Part shown: positions 58,335 through 64,000 of the stretch, piece by piece
Layout of the letters: each line of letters opens with the position of its first letter
How positions within the stretch are numbered: position 1 is the first letter of the stretch
Assembly (NCBI GenBank): GCA_033807695.1
Contig: CM066306.1
Location: forward strand, 310,001-374,000
Reading direction: 5' to 3'
Length of the DNA stretch: 64,000 nt
Source of the DNA: Daedaleopsis sinensis
Taxonomy: Eukaryota; Basidiomycota; Agaricomycetes; Polyporales; Polyporaceae
Made by a program: the position numbers and the translations under genes
Notes under the pieces: model-generated
Told to the model about the DNA's origin: nothing
The model's database searches: none
Seen by the model: only the letters and a program-made list of their open reading frames with translations

Positions 58335-61300
58335 TCACCAGCCCATGCTACCCAACACGAGCAGAATGCACGCCGTACCGACCAACGTCGTCATGCTTGC
58401 ACTCAGCCGGACGCGACCCGCCGCGTTCTTGGGGTTCAAGCCATCGCTATCAATGCCCGCCGGGGTGGTGCTGTTGCCCGCCGGGGCCGTCGGCGCCGCT
58501 TGAGCCACGCTCGTCGGAGCTGATTGCAGCGCGAGCTGCACATGCGTCGTGCATCGTACGTGGTACATCAGTTAGATCGGGGTTCGATGTCCACGGTTTG
58601 AGACGGTAGACGTACGAGAGCGAGATGCCCGCCGACGACGGGCCGCGCACGGAAGTTGGCCGGGCCTTGAGAGCCGTCCGTCGTCTGGTACAGGTCACCG
58701 AACGCTTGGGTGTTCTTCGTGACCGAGGCGTATTTGCGGACGGCGGAGACGAACTGGTCGCGCGCGGTGTCCGAGGTGACGATGCCGGCGGTCCAGATCA
58801 GCCAATCTGCAAGATGGGCACGCTCAAGGGACTGTTGCGAATGCCGTGCGCACACTGCGTACCTGACTTCGTGAAAGAGTGGCTGTCATTCAGAGAACGC
58901 GTCAATGGCCGAGTCGTCTCAGAAGGGTCGAAGGTACTCACCGAGTGTCAAGCTGGACACCGAACGGGTCTGTGAAAAATGAGTTGATGGTCCGACACAT
59001 TAGCTACTACGTAAAGTGCACTCACTCTCGTGGCTGCTGTACCATGAGGTCTCTGCGTACAGGAAGCTTAGACTAGAACGACGCATGACTGCAATCGATC
59101 ACTTACGCGTGCTGTAGACGGAGTCTGGGAAGACGTTCAGACCCAATAGCTTGTCAGCATATAAGTTGTACGCTAGCCCCCAGCTGCAAGCAACGTCAAA
59201 TGATGCGTCTACGACAAGGTGATTTGCGTTCTCACCTGTTGCTATCGCCGTACTGAGGGGAAGGGAGATGCATGAGCTCGCCTGGGTTCGCATCGCATAT
59301 ATACCACCCACATACCGAGAGCGTGAGATGGGAGCCATCGCTAGCCATCGCCAGCGCTTGCCACTGCTTCACGTAGCTGTCCGCGATTGACTGCGTGACT
59401 CTATCGTCAGTTACCGCTGTTCACAGTCCACGAGCTACGGCGTCGCAGCGTACACTGTAGTTCGAGCCCCGCGCGTTGTCGCCTAGGAGAAGCGCGATCT
59501 GCGACATGGCCTTTATGCCGACGATGCCCTTGATCGCGAGGTTGGTCTGGTTCGCGAGGCTACCCGCGAAGTCGTCCGTGCTGAGCTGGTTCGCGGGCAC
59601 GAGCGAGTCCGTGATTAGGAACTGTGTCCACTGGTCGAGCAAGCCGAACTAGAGGAGCGAGCAGTGAGACAGGTAGATGGCAGGGAAGACTTGTGGGGAG
59701 GCGGCTCACGTATGTTTTGATGAGCGACGTGTCCTGGGTCTTTTGCGTGTAGCTGAGCGCCATGATGATCATGTTGCCGCTCTCTGTTCGCAGTCATTAA
59801 TCCAGCTTCGAAGGGATGGATGATAAGAAAACTGACCTTCGACGGGCATGGACTCGTCTTTGCCTGTGAGGATGTGGGACGATCATAGCATCAGAGAACG
59901 ACGGAGATGGAAAATCAGGACGGACCGTCATTGTGGCCAGTGGCGTTTGGATAGTGCGCTCCTGTCAGCAGGTCAGTATCGATACGGGAGTCCAGTGAGT
60001 GATGACCGACCCATGTCATGAAGACTGAATGTGTGGGGGTATTGTCCGGATGTCTGGTACTGCAGCATCGGTGCTAATAGTTGCTTGCACAGGTCGGCGT
60101 TGGTATACAGGAAGAGAGGCCAGGCCGGGTAAATGACGTCGACGGTGTTTACGTTCTGGCCAGGGACGTATGTGAGTGGCTCAGAACCAACAATAGCATA
60201 TTCAATAGAGCGTACCCCACTGCTTGAGATTTCTGGAAGGACAGATTAGAGCACGGCTCATGCCCGTGACGGAGGTAGGTGCTCACCCTTCATGAAGGTC
60301 ATCACGTTTGACGTGTCGAAGGACCCGTCTTGCTTTCTCGCGACTGTAATCTCGATCGCTCCGAACCCTTGGCGAATCGACAACGCTACGACATCAGCGT
60401 AGTCCGCCGAGATCTTCTTCGCATCCGCCGCGACTTGGGCATCGAAAGCGTTCGCGCGTGCGAACGCGTTGCTATAATCGTTCACGAATGTTTTGATCTG
60501 CGCGAATGCATTACTTCAGCTATCGATCGAAGCACACGAACGCAAAAGGCGGCAGCTCACCGCGTCGCCAAAGTTCGAGTATTTCGTCCAGAAGTACGAG
60601 CTTCGGTTCTGGATAGCATTGTTAATGATGATGTACTGGATGGCGGGGTCGCGCATGTGGCCGACAGCAAACACGACTGGCTCTGTGGACGAGGTGACAG
60701 TCCCGAGGTCATGTGCGAACGCGAACACTGGCCATCTGTCGGACACGGAGCGGAATTGGGTGTCCTGCGTGTTCGCGAGCTTGCCGTTGGCAACGAACTG
60801 GGCGCGGACGACGATGTCCTCGCCAGTTTGGTAGGTCACGCCGGGTCGCTGAAAAAGGACCGGAGTCAGAAAAGTGTGGAAGCATTATCAAGAGTGCTCA
60901 CGTTTTGTGTAGAGTGGACAACAGCGCCGTCTGTGCCCAGCGTAAGTAGGAGTAACGTTGTGCGGATACGACACTAGCTCACATTGAATACGATCGTTGA
61001 TCTCGGTGAAGGCGCTTTGAGTAGCAAGGGCGACTTCGTGCGTTAAGACATCGTCGGTTGACGTTCCCCACATGACCGGAAGGTTGTTGTCTCCGGACAC
61101 CCATTCTGCACTGATATCCGCGTACACTTGCACTGTATGCGGTCTGCCGTCGTTTGATGCTGCTGAGATAGCGTAGTAGGACAAGGGAAGGGACTGGTTT
61201 ACGAGATCGGTCGGCTGTTCAGATGCCTATCAGACGGGGACATCTGCACAGCGGGAGAACGTCTTGGCATACCTCGACAGGACTAAGGAATGTAATGGTC

Positions 61301-61778
61301 AAATCGACGGGGCCAGCCGTCATAACAAACACGCTCTGAGTCGATGTGAACTGTTGACAGTGGTTATAAGAGCGGTAGCTTGGCGGAACCTGTGGAGGAG
61401 CGCACCTGAAGGCTCTTCTGCGTAGCTTTGTTGACGGTTGCTCCTGGCACACCTGGAAGACCCATCCAGTTATAAGCAACGCCATCGACCTTCGCAAATC
61501 CTGCCCAGCCCAGAATCTACAAAGATCTTTCAGTTTCCCTGCGAAGCTCTTGTGCCAGACATGGTCAAAGCACTTACGCTACCGGTCCAGAAGGACGGCC
61601 ATGCAGCGTTCAGCGCTTCTCCCTGTCCTTGGGGAAGCCATACGGAGAGGTACGGAGAGCGCACCGCGAGCGGGACAGAGGCTGGATTGAAGGGTGTCGC
61701 ACTCCAAGTGACCGCGCCGAGAACAGGTGCAAAGCAAACCGAGAGAGAAGACGCGAGCCAGAGGGCCGGCACACGCAT
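58335..61778 (-). CDS. GtaA-like glutaminase, GPI-type C-terminus (copy 2)
   Basis: Paralog of the gene at 44570-48132 in the opposite orientation. Start ATG 61778-61776 with signal peptide MRVPALWLASSLSVCFAPVL. Blocks in order: PFNPASVPLAVRSPYLSVWL, QSVFVMTAGPVDLTITFLSP, QVYADISAEWVSGDN, GTDGAVVHSTQN, VDVIYPAWPLFLYT, ALSYTQKTQDTSL, NLAIKGIVGIKAMSQIA, SWGLAYNLYADKLLGL, SDWLIWTAGIV and GGHLAL. After LALQSAPTSVAQAAPTAPAG the tail ends in a hydrophobic segment (TTLVGTACILLVLGSMGW), a probable GPI signal. Stop 58335-58337. Roughly 15 introns, many at positions shared with copy 1. No break seen. Confidence 0.88.
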
Positions 61779-62672
61779 CTTGAATGAAACGCGTCGAGAC
61801 TCGAGAGCAAAGGGGAGTACTGGACGACTGTCGTCAGGCCCGGTGCTATGAGACTGCGATCAGCTTCTCGCGGGCCGTGGAGACTGTTCGGGTTACGGTT
61901 CGGAGCAGCACGAACTGGCACTGAGAGGGAATCAGTGGACGGAGGCTGTAGAGCACATTACATGCCACTGTGCCAGTGCAACTCGTGAGAGCGTGATGAG
62001 ACAGGCTGGACGCTCACCAGTGTCGACGAGTCGAGTATCGTCTGTCCAACGTCGAGTAATGAGCGTGTAGGTAAAGGATAGGATATACTACTGGCACTGT
62101 CGCTGTACGAGGGATCTTCAACCCGGTCTGAGGACTCGCTTGGCTGTCAGTATCCATCACAGTCAGGCATACGTTTGTTTGCAGCTATAAGTGAATGTCT
62201 AGCTCACCTGCACCTGTGCGTATCCTGGCAGCCGACCACCACGAAGGCCTGCAGTCACCTCACCTCAGCAAGGGGGAACCAGCTCAGAGCTGGTGGTCTG
62301 GTAAAAACCTGTGAATGTGCTTGGCAATGAAGGCGGGTTCGATGTCATTGCTCACCACGTAGGGGTTGCATCCCGGGAAGCTGTTCGGTCTCGACACCAT
62401 CATGTGGGAATCAATTAGTAGCACTGCCATCACTCAGTCGTTGCTATGATAAAATGATGATCGTCGTTAATGATTTCCATCAAGGTACGCCGTAGATACA
62501 TTTTCTTTATTCAAAGCCTCCTTTTGAACGCGTGCTATGGTCCGTGCGGTACATAATGATATACTGTAGTCGAGGCACTTGTAGAGCTAGATCTTGAGAG
62601 CGATGCAAGAGGATGCAAGCAGAGGATACTAGTAAGACTTAAGCATCGCTAGTCGTTTACTAGTCTTTCCTA
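61779..62672. other. Intergenic; promoter of GtaA-like copy 2
   Basis: No gene recognised. The region ends where the MITE-like element begins. Confidence 0.45.
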
Positions 62673-62956
62673 GTACTGTACCATTTCGACCTAATATTCA
62701 TGTCACGCGTCACAAGAGGTCTTGAATCTGAATAATCGGAAGTCTGTCCCGCGTCACAAAGGTCGTTGAAGATCGCTTGAAGTCAATGTCACGGGCGCTT
62801 TACGGGCGCTAACCGCGTTTTGGCAGAGGATCCTAGCCTATGAATGGAATATTTGAGGTTGTCCCATGGTCACAAGGGGCTGCTAAGCGATGAATATTCA
62901 TGATTTCGGTGTCACTTGTCCCCCCCCATGAATATTAGGTCGAAATGGTACAGTAC
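62673..62956. mobile_element. MITE-like non-autonomous DNA element, 284 bp
   Basis: Perfect 30-bp terminal inverted repeats at 62673-62702 and 62927-62956, each outer end reading gtactgtaccatttcgac. The element is short, AT-richer than the genes and non-coding, the form of a miniature inverted-repeat transposable element. The outermost bases are GTAC, which is its own reverse complement, so a 4-bp target duplication GTAC flanking TGTACC...GGTACA cannot be told from a longer inverted repeat. An inner short palindrome (atgaatattcat, 62890-62901) echoes the terminal sequence. No transposase in the window; superfamily unassigned. Confidence 0.75.
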
Positions 62957-63525
62957 GTTTAACTTACGGCACACGGACAAGTCCGGGTGGGATGATTGAA
63001 GGTGCGGAAGCATCCGGAGGAAGAGCAAAATACTTACCTTATCGGGGTGATGAAGGAGTTCGATCCCCAGGATGTCCACCACTTAAGTAACGGGAGAACT
63101 TGGAGTCGAGTCCAATTATTGACCATCGTGATCTAAGTATGGGCACTTGAAGCTGTCCCGGGCTGAAAGGCGCTCTCATCGTACGCCCATGATGCATGAA
63201 CGTCGATGTAGGGATTTTATAGATTAGAACAACATAGCCATCTAATACTTGCGATTGTCCGTGCTCATCTGATATTCCCCACAATGTCCGGGCCCCTAAT
63301 TATGTCACCTATAAATGCTTATGTCTTCTTTCACGGTGCGAATGGCTCTGTGCAGCTTGAAATTTACGAGTTGAGAGGACTGCCACAGTGCATAGATGAT
63401 CATAATGAGCATGCAGCGAGCATAGAATCCGAAGAATGAATCACTTACACAGCGGGGATGGTCGTGATAGGACCTATAGAAGGATACACCGGGACCAGTC
63501 AGCTTTCCTGTACGATAGCGAAGCA
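62957..63525. other. Intergenic; 3' flank of the peroxidase gene
   Basis: No conserved coding sequence seen. A further acceptor-like site just left of 63528 could allow a slightly longer peroxidase C-terminus. Confidence 0.4.
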
Positions 63526-64000
63526 CTAGAGAAGAGATGTACCAGGCACAGCCGAGAGCGTCGGGAACGGTGTAGAGTCACAGGCGGCCTCGATGTCGCT
63601 CATTGCCAAGCCTGCGGGGATGAAGGGGTCCGCGACTGTGCCGCTCGGGGTGGGGATCACGTCCGAGCAGTCGGTGAGCGTACTCTCGTCGAAGCCGAGC
63701 AGCGACATCTTGCGCATCGCCCCTTCAAACTTCTCGAGCATGTTTGCGCGGTCCGCTGGAGGGTCGAGAGTCGCGCCCAATCGGGTGTGCATCATCATGA
63801 TGTACATATGGTCAGCGTTGCACAGGACGGTGGAAGGAGCGAGTACGTACCTATCATCTTCTGCCATTCGCACGCGGTGGCTGAGTGACTAGGTTTAGAA
63901 GGTTAGATCCGTCTATCGGGCCGCCAACGAGGATAGGACGGAGCACGAACCGACCGAGCGCAAAGTCTGACTGGAGGCGGAACTCGCCTGGGTAGGGCGA
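63526..64000 (-). CDS. Class II fungal peroxidase (LiP/MnP/VP type), 3' end only
   Basis: Secreted haem peroxidase of lignin degradation; the 5' part lies right of the window. Exons read GEFRLQSDFALGR, then after an intron HSATACEWQKMI, then after another intron DRANMLEKFEGAMRKMSLLG, FDESTLTDCSDVIPTPSG and CDSTPFPTLSAVPG with stop TAG at 63526-63528. The RLQSDFALGR block, TACEWQ and LTDCSDVIP are family signatures with their conserved cysteines. The short C-terminal tail fits lignin/versatile or short manganese peroxidases rather than long MnPs. The Mn-binding residues, proximal and distal histidines and catalytic Trp all lie outside, so the type cannot be decided. Confidence 0.88.

Overview
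The window is nuclear DNA of a filamentous basidiomycete, most likely a wood-decaying Agaricomycete of the Polyporales type. The evidence is dense short spliceosomal introns (about 45-75 nt, GTRNGT donors, CTNAY branch sites), a GH10 xylanase at the left edge, a class II (lignin/manganese/versatile type) peroxidase at the right edge, and families typical of Agaricomycetes. The genus assignment is inference. Gene models below were assembled by hand from splice signals, reading phase and comparison between paralogs inside the window.

Layout. 1-1174: 3' part of a GH10 endoxylanase containing an apparent 2-nt exon. 1569-2367: a possible orphan gene. 3437-29279: a block of tandem duplicates. It holds two Zn2Cys6/Fungal_trans regulators on the + strand with a decayed third copy between them, then two KRE6/SKN1-type GH16 beta-glucan synthesis proteins on the - strand, then two regulators of a second subfamily on the - strand. 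30096-37740: a single-pass membrane protein, a possible small orphan, a zinc-finger-like protein with a repetitive basic histone-tail-like N-terminus, ribosomal protein uS5 (RPS2) and a Pro/Ser-rich protein. 38925-42101: a short-chain dehydrogenase and a secreted serine carboxypeptidase, convergent. 42740-44077: small coiled-coil-like genes. 44570-61778: two GPI-type GtaA-like glutaminases in opposite orientation enclosing a HAM1-family protein, a CFEM GPI protein and two tandem KRE9/KNH-like secreted proteins with duplicated promoters. 62673-62956: a MITE-like element with perfect 30-bp inverted termini. 63526-64000: the 3' end of a class II peroxidase.

How the genes relate. Many products act at or outside the cell surface: wall glucan synthesis (KRE6-like, KRE9-like), GPI-type surface proteins (CFEM, GtaA), secreted hydrolases (xylanase, carboxypeptidase) and a ligninolytic peroxidase. 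The regulator/glucan-synthase block raises the possibility that the regulators control the wall genes, but nothing in the sequence proves it. Duplication is the main theme: regulators (four genes plus one relic), KRE6-like (2), GtaA-like (2) and KRE9-like (2).

The observations most worth following are: a 2-nt exon in the xylanase; a 6-nt exon inside the Zn2Cys6 motif shared by regulators on both strands; a regulator whose first zinc half-site cannot be found; a 16-residue repeat whose first two units differ only by synonymous changes; a perfect 24-bp palindrome upstream of the CFEM gene; and the MITE-like element.
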